Source: Francisellaceae bacterium
GTDB taxonomy: Bacteria; Pseudomonadota; Gammaproteobacteria; UBA6186; Azoamicaceae
NCBI GenBank assembly: GCA_018703155.1
Contig: JABJGS010000002.1
Span: 61,776 to 125,775 of the forward strand
Length of the DNA: 64,000 nt
Direction: 5' to 3'
Shown: one piece after another, positions 8,232 to 18,310 of the stretch
How positions within the stretch are numbered: the first letter of the stretch is position 1
Layout: every line of letters begins with the position of its first letter
Translations under genes and position numbers: made by a program
Notes under the pieces: generated by a model
What the model saw: only the letters and a program-made list of their open reading frames with translations
Told to the model about the DNA's origin: nothing
The model's database searches: none

Positions 8232-8823
8232 CTACTATATTCCTGAGCTCAATGAGCTTGCCATGAAAAAAATGTGAAGCTCCATTTATTTTTTGCATAG
8301 AGCTTACATGTGCAAACTTATCATACCATGCATCAAAATCTTTCATTAAAATCAACTCATCTTCATCACCAACAATAATTTCCCACTGACAATGTGGCTC
8401 TTTTAAATTATTATAATCGTGATGATGCACAACAGGAGCTATTGAGATAAGTTTATCTATATCTTCAAGTATTAATGCAACTCTTAGACTAATGTAGGCA
8501 CCAAAAGAAAATCCTGCTAGGTATATATGTTTATTTCCATAAGTGGTCCTAGCCCAGGTTATCACTGATATTAAATCTGCAATCTCACCATCAGTATCAC
8601 CATATGAACCAGCACTATCACCGACGCCTCTATAATTAAACCTTATTGCAATTTGACAGTTTTTCTCAAGCACTTTAAAAACTGTAGTGACAACTTTATT
8701 AGTCATTGACCCACCATGTAATGGGTGAGGATGACAAACAATTGCAATAACATCACATCTAGCATTATTATTACATGATTGTTCAAATTCTATATTTCCA
8801 GACAGTCCATATATAGTCTGCAT
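8203..8823 (-). CDS. Alpha/beta hydrolase of the COG2945 type
   Basis: 206 aa from ATG 8823, which has AAGGG seven bases upstream; the open frame continues to 9003 but without support. The motif HPHPLHGGSMTNKVV early in the protein is characteristic of this small serine-hydrolase family. The triad is probably S106 (GFSFG), D153 (VGDEDELI) and H184 (GASHFF). Cytoplasmic, with no signal peptide. The substrate is unknown. Its last 29 bp overlap the start of zapE. Confidence 0.88.
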   Translation of the reverse strand: MQTIYGLSGNIEFEQSCNNNARCDVIAIVCHPHPLHGGSMTNKVVTTVFKVLEKNCQIAIRFNYRGVGDSAGSYGDTDGEIADLISVITWARTTYGNKHIYLAGFSFGAYISLRVALILEDIDKLISIAPVVHHHDYNNLKEPHCQWEIIVGDEDELILMKDFDAWYDKFAHVSSMQKINGASHFFHGKLIELRNIVDEFINTTNN

Positions 8824-9058
8824 TTTCAACCCTTTAATTTCACGAACACCCACAGTCATCATTATAATCATTTTAACTGATTTATTGAAAACCCCCTCAT
8901 CCGAGACAAAGCCAACTGACAAAAACATCATAAAAAACAGTAACTTATTGCAAACTAGACAATTCTGTCCTATATCTAAAAATATGCTGAAATATCCAGT
9001 CAATGGCGAAGCAGAGCGTGATTGGCAATCAAAACCAATAAATTACAAGGAAAATAAC

Positions 9059-11062
9059 ATGGAAAAAGCAGAACAAGAAGACACAAGAAACACCCCAAAA
9101 GATACTAATTCCGTAGCATCAATAGATAGGCCCATTGGTTCCAATGGTGGCGCAGGTGGTGCTGGTGCAGGTAGTATTGGTGCAAGCACAGAGATAGATG
9201 GAGATAGTTCTACCGCTGTAGCATTAGACTCAGTTGGAAGTAATGCTCAAAACTTAGCGGCTATAATAGGCTCTCTTCCTCCTGAGCTTAGAGCAGATGC
9301 AGATTTCATGAGAGACTTAACTATGCGAATGTTAGGAACAGATAGCATGGCATCAGCATCTAGAAATGATTCTGCTGCTCACAATCGTCGAATGCTAGAA
9401 GGAACTAGTCATTCTATAGTCCAAATTGTTAATACTTCAGAATCTTTTAATGTTTTAAATCCAGGTAAAGAGGGGGATTTACAAAAAAGTTCTGGTACAG
9501 GGGTTGTTATCGATGTAGAAAAAAGATTAATCCTTACAGATGATCATGTTGCCGGTGCCAGTAAAACACTTAGTATAAATCAAGGCCCTCATAGCAAAAA
9601 ATATTCTGCCAAACTAGTTTATTCTTCTGAAGTATGTGATTTAGCACTTGTCACTGTTGATAATGATGAATTTTGGGAGTCTGCACAAGCTCTTTCTATA
9701 TCCGATGTTGATGCTGAGCCAGGGGTTAATGTTACCTCTATTGGCTACCCAATGGCTGGGGGAACTATTTGCATCACGAAAGGAAATTTATCTAGAATTG
9801 AAGCACATGGATACGCCCATAGTGGTGTTGAACTCCCTATAGCTCAAATTACAACACCAACAAATCCTGGTAATAGTGGTGGACCAGGCTTATCCGATGA
9901 TTTACAAATCCTTGGAATAACTCATCAAGGCATGCCTGGTACTAATTCCATTTGCCATATGATCCCTCCATCTGTAATTTCTAAATTTATGACAGCATAC
10001 AGGGAGAATGTAAATCAATTCCAAATATTTCCAACTCTATACGCTAAATTTGGCAGACTCAGCAATAGTCATGCTAGAGCTAGTCATGGATTAGATGAAG
10101 AGGCTCATAAAGAGCTTGGTATTTTAGTTACTGATATAGCAGAGCTATCATGCTTGCATGGAACATTAGCTGCTGGTGATGTTTTAATTGGTATAAATGG
10201 ATTTGATGTAACAACTAAGTCCACTATAAAACCTCGTGAAGGTGACACTACAAACCCAAAATATTGCAGCAATCTATTGTCATATGTTCATATGTTGAAT
10301 ATGGGCGAAGAAGTCAGCCTGGATTTCTTTAGAGATGGGGAGCTGCATACTGAAACAGTACGGCTATCCAAAGCAATTGGTGATTTATCTGCACTACAAT
10401 CACGCCAAGATAAACCTTCATTTTTCATTGAAAATGGCTTGGTTTTCTATGAAATGAATACAGACTTAGCTGCATCACTAGGAACAGCTCTAATTCTATC
10501 CCCACCGGAACTTCGTGCTAGAATGTCTAAGTTCAGATCAACTCCTGATGAAGCTATAGTCATTATCCTTGGATATTTTGATAATACAAAGGAAGAGGGG
10601 GCCACATACGGGTATCCAGAAGCTCCTACAATAATCAACACCATTAACGGCCAAACAATACATAATTTAGCTCACCTAAAAGAAGTAATGGAAGCAGAAG
10701 CCTCCACTGCTTACCACACAATAACATCTATAGTTGAGCAAAGTTCACCTATAATTATTCCAAGACTAACGGCCCTTGAATTATCAGAAAAATTAACTCG
10801 CTTTGGTTATACCAAATCTTGCTCAGATGATTTGCGGTCTACAGAGGTCATTGATATTGCTGCTAGTGCAAGTTCAAGCTTAGTTGTAGATGAGCACACT
10901 CTAGCAACCAGCAACTCAAGAGTAAGTGCACAAGTTGGTGCGCCTGTATTATATTTGAGTAATGCTAGACAACTAAGAACTGAACCATTGCCCAGAGATA
11001 ACTCATATGACCATTCAGCAGCAGCAACAAACACTTACAAAGCTGGTTCACTTAGACTATAA
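9059..11062 (+). CDS. Deg/HtrA-type serine protease without signal peptide, two PDZ-like regions
   Basis: 667 aa from ATG 9059, supported by AAGGA eight bases upstream; the frame is open from 8885 but that extension has no ribosome site. Residues 1-60 are polar and glycine-rich (GGAGGAGAGS) with no signal peptide or membrane segment. A trypsin-like domain follows with the triad H163 (LTDDHV), D194 (CDLALV) and S273 (NPGNSGGP). A PDZ domain lies at about 350-440. A further segment (INTINGQTIHNLAHLKEVME, then a region ending SCSDDLR) resembles the second PDZ of plant and fungal Deg proteins more than that of bacterial DegP. The site of action is unclear: cytoplasm or secreted. It is divergent from the hydrolase gene. 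Confidence 0.85.
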   Translation: MEKAEQEDTRNTPKDTNSVASIDRPIGSNGGAGGAGAGSIGASTEIDGDSSTAVALDSVGSNAQNLAAIIGSLPPELRADADFMRDLTMRMLGTDSMASASRNDSAAHNRRMLEGTSHSIVQIVNTSESFNVLNPGKEGDLQKSSGTGVVIDVEKRLILTDDHVAGASKTLSINQGPHSKKYSAKLVYSSEVCDLALVTVDNDEFWESAQALSISDVDAEPGVNVTSIGYPMAGGTICITKGNLSRIEAHGYAHSGVELPIAQITTPTNPGNSGGPGLSDDLQILGITHQGMPGTNSICHMIPPSVISKFMTAYRENVNQFQIFPTLYAKFGRLSNSHARASHGLDEEAHKELGILVTDIAELSCLHGTLAAGDVLIGINGFDVTTKSTIKPREGDTTNPKYCSNLLSYVHMLNMGEEVSLDFFRDGELHTETVRLSKAIGDLSALQSRQDKPSFFIENGLVFYEMNTDLAASLGTALILSPPELRARMSKFRSTPDEAIVIILGYFDNTKEEGATYGYPEAPTIINTINGQTIHNLAHLKEVMEAEASTAYHTITSIVEQSSPIIIPRLTALELSEKLTRFGYTKSCSDDLRSTEVIDIAASASSSLVVDEHTLATSNSRVSAQVGAPVLYLSNARQLRTEPLPRDNSYDHSAAATNTYKAGSLRL

Positions 11063-11085
11063 AGATTTATAATTATAATTGTTTT

Positions 11086-11113
11086 GGGGTTGGCTATTTT
11101 AATTGCCAATCCC
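11086..11113. terminator. Shared hairpin between convergent genes
   Basis: A 9-bp stem, GGGGTTGGC with GCCAATCCC (one G-T pair) and a 10-base loop, lies between the Deg-like gene and the symporter. The right arm is part of the last codons of the symporter. There is no long T run on either side, so it may be a bidirectional terminator of moderate strength or an mRNA 3'-end protector. Confidence 0.55.
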
Positions 11114-12268
11114 AAATAATTTATTATTAAATTTATCAAAAACAATAGCAAAAGCACTGTTTCCCGCAACATTAACTGCGGTAATAATAGGATCAAATAC
11201 GATATAAATTGCAGTAATCATTGAAAGCATACTATTAGAAAAACCTAAGTGTTGTTCAAGGATTGGCAGCATTACTAGAATACCCCCAGCAGGTACTGCA
11301 GCAACTGCAAATTTTGCTAAAACAAAGAAGAGAGAAAAAGTTAAGAAAGTTGAAATATCAGGAAATGGCATACCAAAATTTTGCAGTAATGCAAACGCTG
11401 TAATTGGAATTGCAACACAATCTCCAATTAAATGAATATTAACTGTAGTTGATACCACCAAGCGTGATAATCCTTTTGATGAAGTATTTTTCTCTGCACC
11501 ATCAAAAATAAGAGGTAATGATGAGGCACTAGACATAGTACTAAAGCCTGTTGCGATCCCAGGTGATGCATTTTTAATAGCTTTATGCCACTTTCTAAGA
11601 TTAAAGTTCTTGCCTAGACCAAATAAAAATACAACATAGGCAATCTGTACACACACCATCACTAGAAATAAGTACCCATACTCTTTTATCATTACCCCCA
11701 TAACTTTATCATGCTGAAACTTCACTAAAAATCCAAAGATAAATATTGGCATAATAGGAACAATAATCTTGCGAAGAATGAATATCACAAATGTATTAGC
11801 TTTCTGTGCTAGTGTTTGCGTTTGCTTAGCTAAGAATAAACTACATGCAATACCTATAAACATCCCTGAAAACAATGCGATTTGGTTTTCAATCAAAACT
11901 GGAAACTTAAAATCCATAAAAGGAGTAAGACCATCAACATGCTCATGGTGCAACACTGCAAACTTCCCTGAAATGAACAGAGAACCCGAGACATATGCTA
12001 TCCACGTAGTAAAGAAATTGGATATGCAAATTATAGGAATTAGTAGCAAGATTACTTTAATGCCTCCTTTTTGCTTAACAATATTAAACATCCCAGAGAA
12101 CAACAGTAAAAAAATTATTAGTGGTAAAATAAAAAGCAAGCAACTTTTTATTAATAAACTTGTGGTGAAACATAGGCGCAAAATTGATTCAGGAGCAACT
12201 TCACCAACGACTAATGCTATCAATATAATGACTAGCATCACCCCTGGTAACCCCAGTTTTATTTTCAT
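11099..12268 (-). CDS. Dicarboxylate/amino acid:cation symporter (DAACS family)
   Basis: 389 aa from ATG 12268 (MKIKLGLPGVM), preceded by GGGGTG; the frame runs on to 12325. It is a membrane protein with about eight transmembrane helices and two re-entrant loops. TGFSTMSSASSLPL corresponds to the serine-rich HP1 loop and AAVPAGGILVMLPIL to HP2 of the GltP/DctA family. The usual NMDGT substrate motif is replaced by NIHLIGDC, so the substrate may differ from glutamate or C4-dicarboxylates. The gene converges on the Deg-like protease gene. Confidence 0.85.
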   Translation of the reverse strand: MKIKLGLPGVMLVIILIALVVGEVAPESILRLCFTTSLLIKSCLLFILPLIIFLLLFSGMFNIVKQKGGIKVILLLIPIICISNFFTTWIAYVSGSLFISGKFAVLHHEHVDGLTPFMDFKFPVLIENQIALFSGMFIGIACSLFLAKQTQTLAQKANTFVIFILRKIIVPIMPIFIFGFLVKFQHDKVMGVMIKEYGYLFLVMVCVQIAYVVFLFGLGKNFNLRKWHKAIKNASPGIATGFSTMSSASSLPLIFDGAEKNTSSKGLSRLVVSTTVNIHLIGDCVAIPITAFALLQNFGMPFPDISTFLTFSLFFVLAKFAVAAVPAGGILVMLPILEQHLGFSNSMLSMITAIYIVFDPIITAVNVAGNSAFAIVFDKFNNKLFGIGN

Positions 12269-12485
12269 ACCACACCCCAAATCTAGAACAATAACTTTAT
12301 TTGCATACCGATTACGAGCATACACCCATTATAAGATCTTGTCACTACTTGCCCCCCAAAGGCCTGAGCCTCACAAATTAAAAATATTTTATGATATCCC
12401 ACCAAATATCTTTAATTTAGTATTTCGCGATAACAAGTTCATTTGCTAGAATGCCTGTTCAAGCTTAAAAAATCTGAGGCTCTCT

Positions 12486-13832
12486 ATGAAATTAGTTGTC
12501 AAACTTCTCGCTGGCTTAATTCTTTCCACTTGCATGTTATCAGCCAATGCACAAATCAATATGGATCTAGCTAGTAAAGGCAGTCTCAGCCCAATGCTTA
12601 AAGAAATTATGCCCAGCATGGTCGCAATTTCTGGCGTAAAGAAGATACAGATGCCCACTCTCGATCACATTCCCCTTAATTCTATGCCACAACAACCAAC
12701 TGAACAGCTCGGCTATATGGTTGGCTCTGGAGTTATTGTTGATGCTGACAAAGGTCTAATATTAACCAATGCCCATGTTATCGCAGAAATGGATGAAGTA
12801 GAGGTCTTACTGCATGATAAAAGAAAATATGGTGCTAAAATACTTGGGATAGATAGAGATTCTGATATCGGTTTGCTTCAAATAGAGTCAAAAAGCTTAA
12901 CATCTATTGATTTTGCCGACTCAGATGAAGTTGCTGTTGGTGACTTTGTTGTCGCAATTGGTAATCCATTTGGTTTCAACCAGACCGTAACCTTCGGAAT
13001 TATTAGTGCTCTAGGACGCACAGACTTGGGCATTAGCGGTTATTATGACTTCATTCAAACTGATGCTTCAATAAACCATGGCAACTCAGGTGGTGGTCTT
13101 GTTAATACAAGTGGGCAACTTGTAGGTATAAACACAGCCCTTCTTACACCACCGAACGCTGGAAACATTGGTCTTGGTTTTGCAATCCCCAGTAATATGG
13201 CTAAAAGTATTATGACTCAACTTGCAAGCTCTGGTCATGTTGACAGGGGTCCGCTAGGAGTATCACCACAAGTGTTAACACCAGATTTAGCCAAAGCTTT
13301 TGGTGCCAGCTCAACAAAAGGGGCTGTAATCATTGATCTATTACACAATTCACCAGCTCAAACAGCAGGGTTAACCGTTGGTGATGTCATCATTGGTGTG
13401 AATAATAAGGAAGTTAAAAATCCCGCACACCTTCGAACCATGATTAGCATCATTCCAATAGGAAGCACTATTACAGTTAAAATTATTAGAGACAAAAAAG
13501 AAAAAGAGTTAGAAGTAAAGTTGACCAGCTTGAAAGATAATTATACCGATGGTGAAAATATCTTCCCAGGACTCAAGGGAGTATACCTTGATGAGTCAAC
13601 ACCTGCAGACTCTCCATACGTAGGAATTAAAATTATGGAAATAAATCCACAAAGTATTGCTAGCAATACAGAGCTACAGATTGGTGATGTTATTATTGCT
13701 GCTAATAAGTCTAAAACCACATCATTAAAAGAGTTAACTAAAATTGCTCAAGAAAATAAAGAAATTTTGCTACTTCAAGTATCAAGGGACAATATAAATT
13801 TTTTCGTTGCTTTACCAGCAAAAACTAATTAG
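12486..13832 (+). CDS. degQ: Periplasmic serine endoprotease DegQ/DegP
   Basis: 448 aa. It degrades or refolds misfolded envelope proteins. A cleavable signal peptide is present (residues 1-22, ending ANA). The protease domain has the triad H97 (LTNAHV), D127 (RDSDIGLL) and S201 (NHGNSGGGL). It is followed by a clear PDZ1 (about 250-345, HNSPAQTAGLTVGDVIIGVNN) and a PDZ2 (about 365-445). The length fits DegQ (about 455) better than DegP (474). The start ATG has GAGG seven bases upstream. It stands alone with its own intergenic promoter region. Confidence 0.95.
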   Translation: MKLVVKLLAGLILSTCMLSANAQINMDLASKGSLSPMLKEIMPSMVAISGVKKIQMPTLDHIPLNSMPQQPTEQLGYMVGSGVIVDADKGLILTNAHVIAEMDEVEVLLHDKRKYGAKILGIDRDSDIGLLQIESKSLTSIDFADSDEVAVGDFVVAIGNPFGFNQTVTFGIISALGRTDLGISGYYDFIQTDASINHGNSGGGLVNTSGQLVGINTALLTPPNAGNIGLGFAIPSNMAKSIMTQLASSGHVDRGPLGVSPQVLTPDLAKAFGASSTKGAVIIDLLHNSPAQTAGLTVGDVIIGVNNKEVKNPAHLRTMISIIPIGSTITVKIIRDKKEKELEVKLTSLKDNYTDGENIFPGLKGVYLDESTPADSPYVGIKIMEINPQSIASNTELQIGDVIIAANKSKTTSLKELTKIAQENKEILLLQVSRDNINFFVALPAKTN

Positions 13833-13924
13833 CTGATTTAATTATTTAGTTAAATGATTTTTGATTGATTCACAAATAAATCATGTTAAGCTATGATTTA
13901 ACTAATAGCGTGAAGTTTTTATAA

Positions 13925-13985
13925 GCGAATTGGTTTAAAATGTTTTGATACTAAGCACATGCAAAGAACTGTGCTATCAATTCGC
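13925..13985 (+). other. Long imperfect inverted repeat, possible structured RNA
   Basis: GCGAAT pairs with ATTCGC at the ends, TGATA with TATCA inside, and GCACA with TGTGC at the tip, in nested order with asymmetric bulges. No T run follows, so it does not look like a terminator. It lies in the 210-bp gap between degQ and the DUF3579 gene. It could be a 5' leader element of the latter or a small RNA. Confidence 0.35.
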
Positions 13986-14042
13986 TCATGCAATCTACAC
14001 ATAGTCAGTTAAAAAAAATACAATTATCATTATTAGGCTAGC

Positions 14043-14309
14043 ATGAGCAAAAAAATAATAATCGAAGGAGTTACAGAAGAAGGAAAAAAATTTCGCCCTA
14101 GCGACTGGGCTGAACGCGTTAGCGGTAACCTCTCTACTGTGAAAAAGAATCGAATACAATATTCACCAATGCTGCAACCATCAGTTAAAGATGGTAACAA
14201 GTGTGTATTATTGGATCCTGAGCTAAAAGAAACAAATCCAGAACTATATAAATACCTTCTGGATTTTGCTAAAAAGAATAAACTAAAGCTATGTAAAGAT
14301 GATGACTAA
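14043..14309 (+). CDS. DUF3579 family protein
   Basis: 88 aa. The conserved opening IIIEGVTEEGKKFRPSDWAERVSGNLSTV is the signature of DUF3579, a small soluble family of beta- and gammaproteobacteria with no assigned function. The C-terminus is highly charged. It has a gap of 210 bp on the left, containing an inverted repeat, and converges on the next gene with 27 bp between stops. Confidence 0.85.
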   Translation: MSKKIIIEGVTEEGKKFRPSDWAERVSGNLSTVKKNRIQYSPMLQPSVKDGNKCVLLDPELKETNPELYKYLLDFAKKNKLKLCKDDD

Positions 14310-14336
14310 AATTTTCAATAATGGCAATTAAATATA

Positions 14337-15590
14337 TTATATTCCACTAACGGCTAGTCGCCGACGTCTATTGCTATATGAACTTCTTGAGGATAATTGA
14401 CAATTATTACTTACACCTTGTCTATAGTCTCTTCCTGTATAATTTTGCTCTCTGTTATCACCAAAATTTCTTAACATAGATAACTGCCTGTAACTTGGAA
14501 ATATTGTGGGCTCAACTATAGAAGCCTCCCTAATACTGAGCAAGTAATTAGAACGTCGCTCCATAGCAGTAATTCTGGGCCTTGTTATTTTAAGTTTGTC
14601 CTGTAAAACTTCAAACGCTTTATTAATCAAAATTTTACCAGCAGTAGTTACAGCAAATTGATTAGTTATATATATCAAAGCTTTATTTTTCAGATCACAG
14701 CCCTCAAAATGTTCTCTACACTTTGTCATAACAGCCATAAATAGTGTTAACATTTTATTATAAAACAAATGCATGTGCTGTTCATGAATTTTCAATAGTG
14801 CACACCAATCTATAATTTTAAACTCTGCATATTGCTCCAACCTATCTAAACTAATAGTATTGTTAAACTGCAAACTTTCCAATTTATTTAAAATACATGT
14901 ATCCAAACGATTGTTTCGATTAGAGTATTGCTCCAAAACATTCAAATAAGGATCATTAACAAACTCATATATCCCTATAAATTTAAGCTTTAAATTCCCC
15001 ATTAATGCTTCGTTAATATAATCCTTAGTTTGCATAGAAAAAGATCTTGTATTATCTTGCCAAACATATATATTTTCAACTGTTGATGGCTGTCTTAAAC
15101 TATTCCAAAATATACGCTGAAATTCATCACTCCAGTCCATGAACTCAACGTTTGCAATATATAGTGATTGTAAAAATAATGATTTATGAAAAACAGAACA
15201 CAATTGCTCAAAACGATTCTCATCAAACTCAACAAAAGTTCCTTCACTTACATCTAAAACTACAATATCCATATCTATAAGAGCTTTACTAACTATAGAC
15301 ATTTGTTCCATAGATAAGTACTCTAAGTGTGTTGCACGCATACTTACATTGATGGCTGATGCTGCAGATATCACTTCAAGCAACACTTGCAGTTTAGTTA
15401 AATTAAGAACTGACAAATCCACATCATTTAACACTATGTTTGTGAATACTTTGTTATGGCGTTCAATTTCTCTTTTAATTAAAAAAAGGTGTGAGGATGT
15501 TGCACCTAAACTTACAATTCCTGTTAAATTTAGGCACTTTCTTGACGGACATTTAATCGCAGAAATTATTTTTTCTAATTCTTCTTCCAT
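14337..15590 (-). CDS. Unknown protein with LRR-like (ribonuclease-inhibitor type) N-terminal half
   Basis: 417 aa. I do not recognise a named family. Residues about 20-220 show recurring short strands such as VVLDVSEGTFVEF and LQSLYIANVEFMDW, each followed by a helix, with spacing near 28-30 residues. That is the pattern of RI-like leucine-rich repeats. Residues about 260-340 are helical and the last 60 are polar and arginine-rich (RRRRLAVSGI at the end). There is no signal peptide or membrane segment. It lies downstream of clpB on the same strand, 64 bp away. An effector role is possible given the eukaryote-like repeat fold, but this is inference. Confidence 0.6.
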   Translation of the reverse strand: MEEELEKIISAIKCPSRKCLNLTGIVSLGATSSHLFLIKREIERHNKVFTNIVLNDVDLSVLNLTKLQVLLEVISAASAINVSMRATHLEYLSMEQMSIVSKALIDMDIVVLDVSEGTFVEFDENRFEQLCSVFHKSLFLQSLYIANVEFMDWSDEFQRIFWNSLRQPSTVENIYVWQDNTRSFSMQTKDYINEALMGNLKLKFIGIYEFVNDPYLNVLEQYSNRNNRLDTCILNKLESLQFNNTISLDRLEQYAEFKIIDWCALLKIHEQHMHLFYNKMLTLFMAVMTKCREHFEGCDLKNKALIYITNQFAVTTAGKILINKAFEVLQDKLKITRPRITAMERRSNYLLSIREASIVEPTIFPSYRQLSMLRNFGDNREQNYTGRDYRQGVSNNCQLSSRSSYSNRRRRLAVSGI

Positions 15591-15654
15591 AATAATTATT
15601 CTCCGTATAATTATATACTAGCAGAAGAGTTATTTTTCTCTAACAAAATGCCAC

Positions 15655-18228
15655 TTATTTTTTGCAAACAATTATATTATCACCGTCCTTTTTTATAAAC
15701 ACATTATCTCCGGCTATAAAATCTCCTCTTATGAACTGTGTTGCTAATGGATTTTCAATTAACTCTCTTGTCATTCTTTTTAATTGTCTAGCACCGTATA
15801 TAGGATTATATCCAACAGTTATCAACATATCTTTGACCTCGCTAGAAAAATGAAGACTAACATCTTGCTCTTTTAATTTAACCGTCAAATCAAGCAATAT
15901 AATATCAATGATTTTAATTAATGCATCTTCACCCAAAGTATTAAACAAAACAATCTCATCTATTCTGTTAATAAACTCTGGTTTGAAATTATTTTCAACT
16001 ATGGTCATTACTTTAGTTTTCATTTCTTCATATGTGGAATTTATATTTTCCTGGATATACTCAGCACCAAGATTGGAGGTCATTATTATAATAGTATTTT
16101 CAAAACTAACAGTTCGACCTAGACTATCCGTTAATCTACCATCATCAAGAACCTGTAATAATATATTAGATACATCAGGATGTGCCTTCTCAATTTCATC
16201 GAGTAAAACAACCGAGTAAGGTTTACGTCTAACAGACTCGGTTAAAAATCCTCCTTCCTCATGCCCAATGTAACCAGGAGGCGCACCAATTAATTTTGAT
16301 ACCGAATGCTTTTCCATATACTCTGACATATCAACTCTGATCATTGCATCTTGGGAATCAAACAAAAAATCAGCTAAGCATTTACAAAGATGTGTTTTCC
16401 CTACTCCAGTAGGTCCTAAGAATAAAAAAGAGCCGTTTGGCCGTCTAGAGTCAGATAATCCAGCTTTTGCACGCCGAATTGCATTTGCGACAACTTGAAC
16501 TGCTCGCTCCTGCCCCACTATCTTAGCACCAAGAATAGTTTCCATATTAACAAGCTTTCCTCTTTCTCCTGCTAACATCTTAGTAATTGGGATCCCAGTC
16601 CATTTAGAAACTATACTCGCAATCTCCTCTTCACCAACTTTATTACGTAAAAGATGTGTATGAATTGGCATGCTAGCATTTGCTTTTTCTAATTTTTGTA
16701 AAGCCTCAGGCAACCTACCATATTGTATTTCTGACATTCGTGCTAAATTGGAAGCTCTCTTAGCTAAGAGTAGCTCACCACGTAATCTTTCTATTTCCTC
16801 TTTTAAATTTTTTGTTTCGTCCAAAATTAGTTTTTCTGATTGCCAAATATCATCTAGCTTTGCGTACTCAACATTGCTAGCTTCAATAAGTTTTTCTAAA
16901 CTTTCAAGTCGATTTTTTGAAGCAAGATCATCTTCTTTTTTTAAGGCTTCAACTTCTATTTTATATTGAACTAATTTCCGCTCTAATTTATCAAGGGCCA
17001 TTGGCTTCGAATCTATTTCAATCCTTATTTGGCTACCTGCTTCATCGATTAAGTCAATAGCTTTATCTGGCAATTTTCTGTCTGCAATATATCTACTCGA
17101 TAATGTTGCTGCTGCAACTAAAGCTGGATCAGTTATTTCAACCCCATGATGCACTTCATAGCGCTCTTTAAGACCACGAAGAATTGCTATCGTATCTTCT
17201 ATATTTGGCTCATCAATTACTATCTTCTGAAACCTACGCTCAAGGGCTGCATCTTTTTCAATATATTTCCTATATTCATTTAAAGTTGTTGCCCCAACAC
17301 AGTGCAACTCACCTCGAGCAAGAGCCGGCTTTAACATATTACCGGCATCCATAGAGCCTTCTGTTTTACCTGCACCAACCATAGTATGCAACTCATCAAT
17401 GAATAGTATAACCTCACCTTCTAAATGGTTTAGCTCCTTCAATACTGCTTTCAGGCGCTCTTCAAATTCACCTCGATACTTAGCTCCTGCCAATAATTCA
17501 CCCAAACCTAAAGACAATACCCTTTTATTTTTCAAACCTTCGGGGATTTCACCATTGATGATCCTTTGTGCCAATCCTTCAATAATGGCAGTTTTACCTA
17601 CACCTGGCTCACCGATTAATACTGGATTATTTTTAGTACGTCGCTGTAAAACTTGTATGGTTCTACGTATCTCATCATCGCGACCAATCACTGGGTCTAA
17701 TTTTCCTTGCTCTGCACGCAGGGTTACATCAATCGTATATTTTGTTAAGGAATCTCTAGTGTTTTCGGAATTTAAAGAATTCACACTTTCTCCCTTACGG
17801 CTTCTTTCTATTGTGTTATTTAATATATCTACAGTTAAATTGCACGACTCAAAAATATTACTGACTGAACTTTTATATTTAGTTAAAGCAATTAACACTA
17901 TTTCAGATGATAAAAATTCATCTTGTTTGGTTTTTGCTATTTTTTGTGCCTGGTCAAGCAGTTTTACTGAATCATTCGACAAACCCACTTGAGAATTATT
18001 GTTTAATATTTGTGGCAATTTATCAATTTCAGCACTTAATTGTGACAACAATTTTGATATGTCTATTTGAGTATCTTGCAGCAAAAATTTAGCTGTGCCA
18101 TCTTCTTGTTCCAGCAATGCTTTGGCAATATGCAAAGGCTCTATTACTGAATGTCCTAAAGTAATGGCTATAATTTGAGCAGCAGATAAACCTTGTTGTA
18201 ATTTATGCGTCATTTTTTCTAATTGCAT
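15655..18228 (-). CDS. clpB: ATP-dependent disaggregase ClpB
   Basis: 857 aa, exactly the length of E. coli ClpB, starting at ATG 18228 behind a GGAGGG Shine-Dalgarno; the frame extends nine codons further without reason. It is a Hsp100 ring ATPase that extracts proteins from aggregates with DnaK. It has a Clp N-domain (1-145) and a first AAA module with GEPGVGKTA and the arginine-containing pore segment [17 protein letters not shown] coiled-coil middle domain spans about 395-525, and the second AAA module has [18 protein letters not shown] and the sensor [12 protein letters not shown] heat-shock promoter lies upstream. Confidence 0.98.
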   Translation of the reverse strand: MQLEKMTHKLQQGLSAAQIIAITLGHSVIEPLHIAKALLEQEDGTAKFLLQDTQIDISKLLSQLSAEIDKLPQILNNNSQVGLSNDSVKLLDQAQKIAKTKQDEFLSSEIVLIALTKYKSSVSNIFESCNLTVDILNNTIERSRKGESVNSLNSENTRDSLTKYTIDVTLRAEQGKLDPVIGRDDEIRRTIQVLQRRTKNNPVLIGEPGVGKTAIIEGLAQRIINGEIPEGLKNKRVLSLGLGELLAGAKYRGEFEERLKAVLKELNHLEGEVILFIDELHTMVGAGKTEGSMDAGNMLKPALARGELHCVGATTLNEYRKYIEKDAALERRFQKIVIDEPNIEDTIAILRGLKERYEVHHGVEITDPALVAAATLSSRYIADRKLPDKAIDLIDEAGSQIRIEIDSKPMALDKLERKLVQYKIEVEALKKEDDLASKNRLESLEKLIEASNVEYAKLDDIWQSEKLILDETKNLKEEIERLRGELLLAKRASNLARMSEIQYGRLPEALQKLEKANASMPIHTHLLRNKVGEEEIASIVSKWTGIPITKMLAGERGKLVNMETILGAKIVGQERAVQVVANAIRRAKAGLSDSRRPNGSFLFLGPTGVGKTHLCKCLADFLFDSQDAMIRVDMSEYMEKHSVSKLIGAPPGYIGHEEGGFLTESVRRKPYSVVLLDEIEKAHPDVSNILLQVLDDGRLTDSLGRTVSFENTIIIMTSNLGAEYIQENINSTYEEMKTKVMTIVENNFKPEFINRIDEIVLFNTLGEDALIKIIDIILLDLTVKLKEQDVSLHFSSEVKDMLITVGYNPIYGARQLKRMTRELIENPLATQFIRGDFIAGDNVFIKKDGDNIIVCKK

Positions 18229-18264
18229 GTCAAGCCCTCCATATGTCATTATCACTTACTTAAT

Positions 18265-18293
18265 AGATAAGGGCTCTGGGCAATGTTTTCAAG
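18265..18293 (-). promoter_or_regulatory. Sigma-32 type heat-shock promoter of clpB
   Basis: On the minus strand, CTTGAAA (18293-18287), 13 bp, then CCCTTATCT (18273-18265) match the sigma-32 consensus elements CTTGAAA and CCCCATnT with normal spacing. The -10 element is 36 bp upstream of the clpB start codon, in the gap after pgeF. Confidence 0.75.
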
Positions 18294-18310
18294 TGAATAC
18301 AACGGAGAAA

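Noticed and set aside
11769..12449. 226-codon plus-strand frame
   Set aside because: It runs antisense to the symporter gene, whose translation has clear family motifs.
17399..17992. 197-codon plus-strand frame inside clpB
   Set aside because: Antisense shadow of a highly conserved gene; no motif and no start signal.
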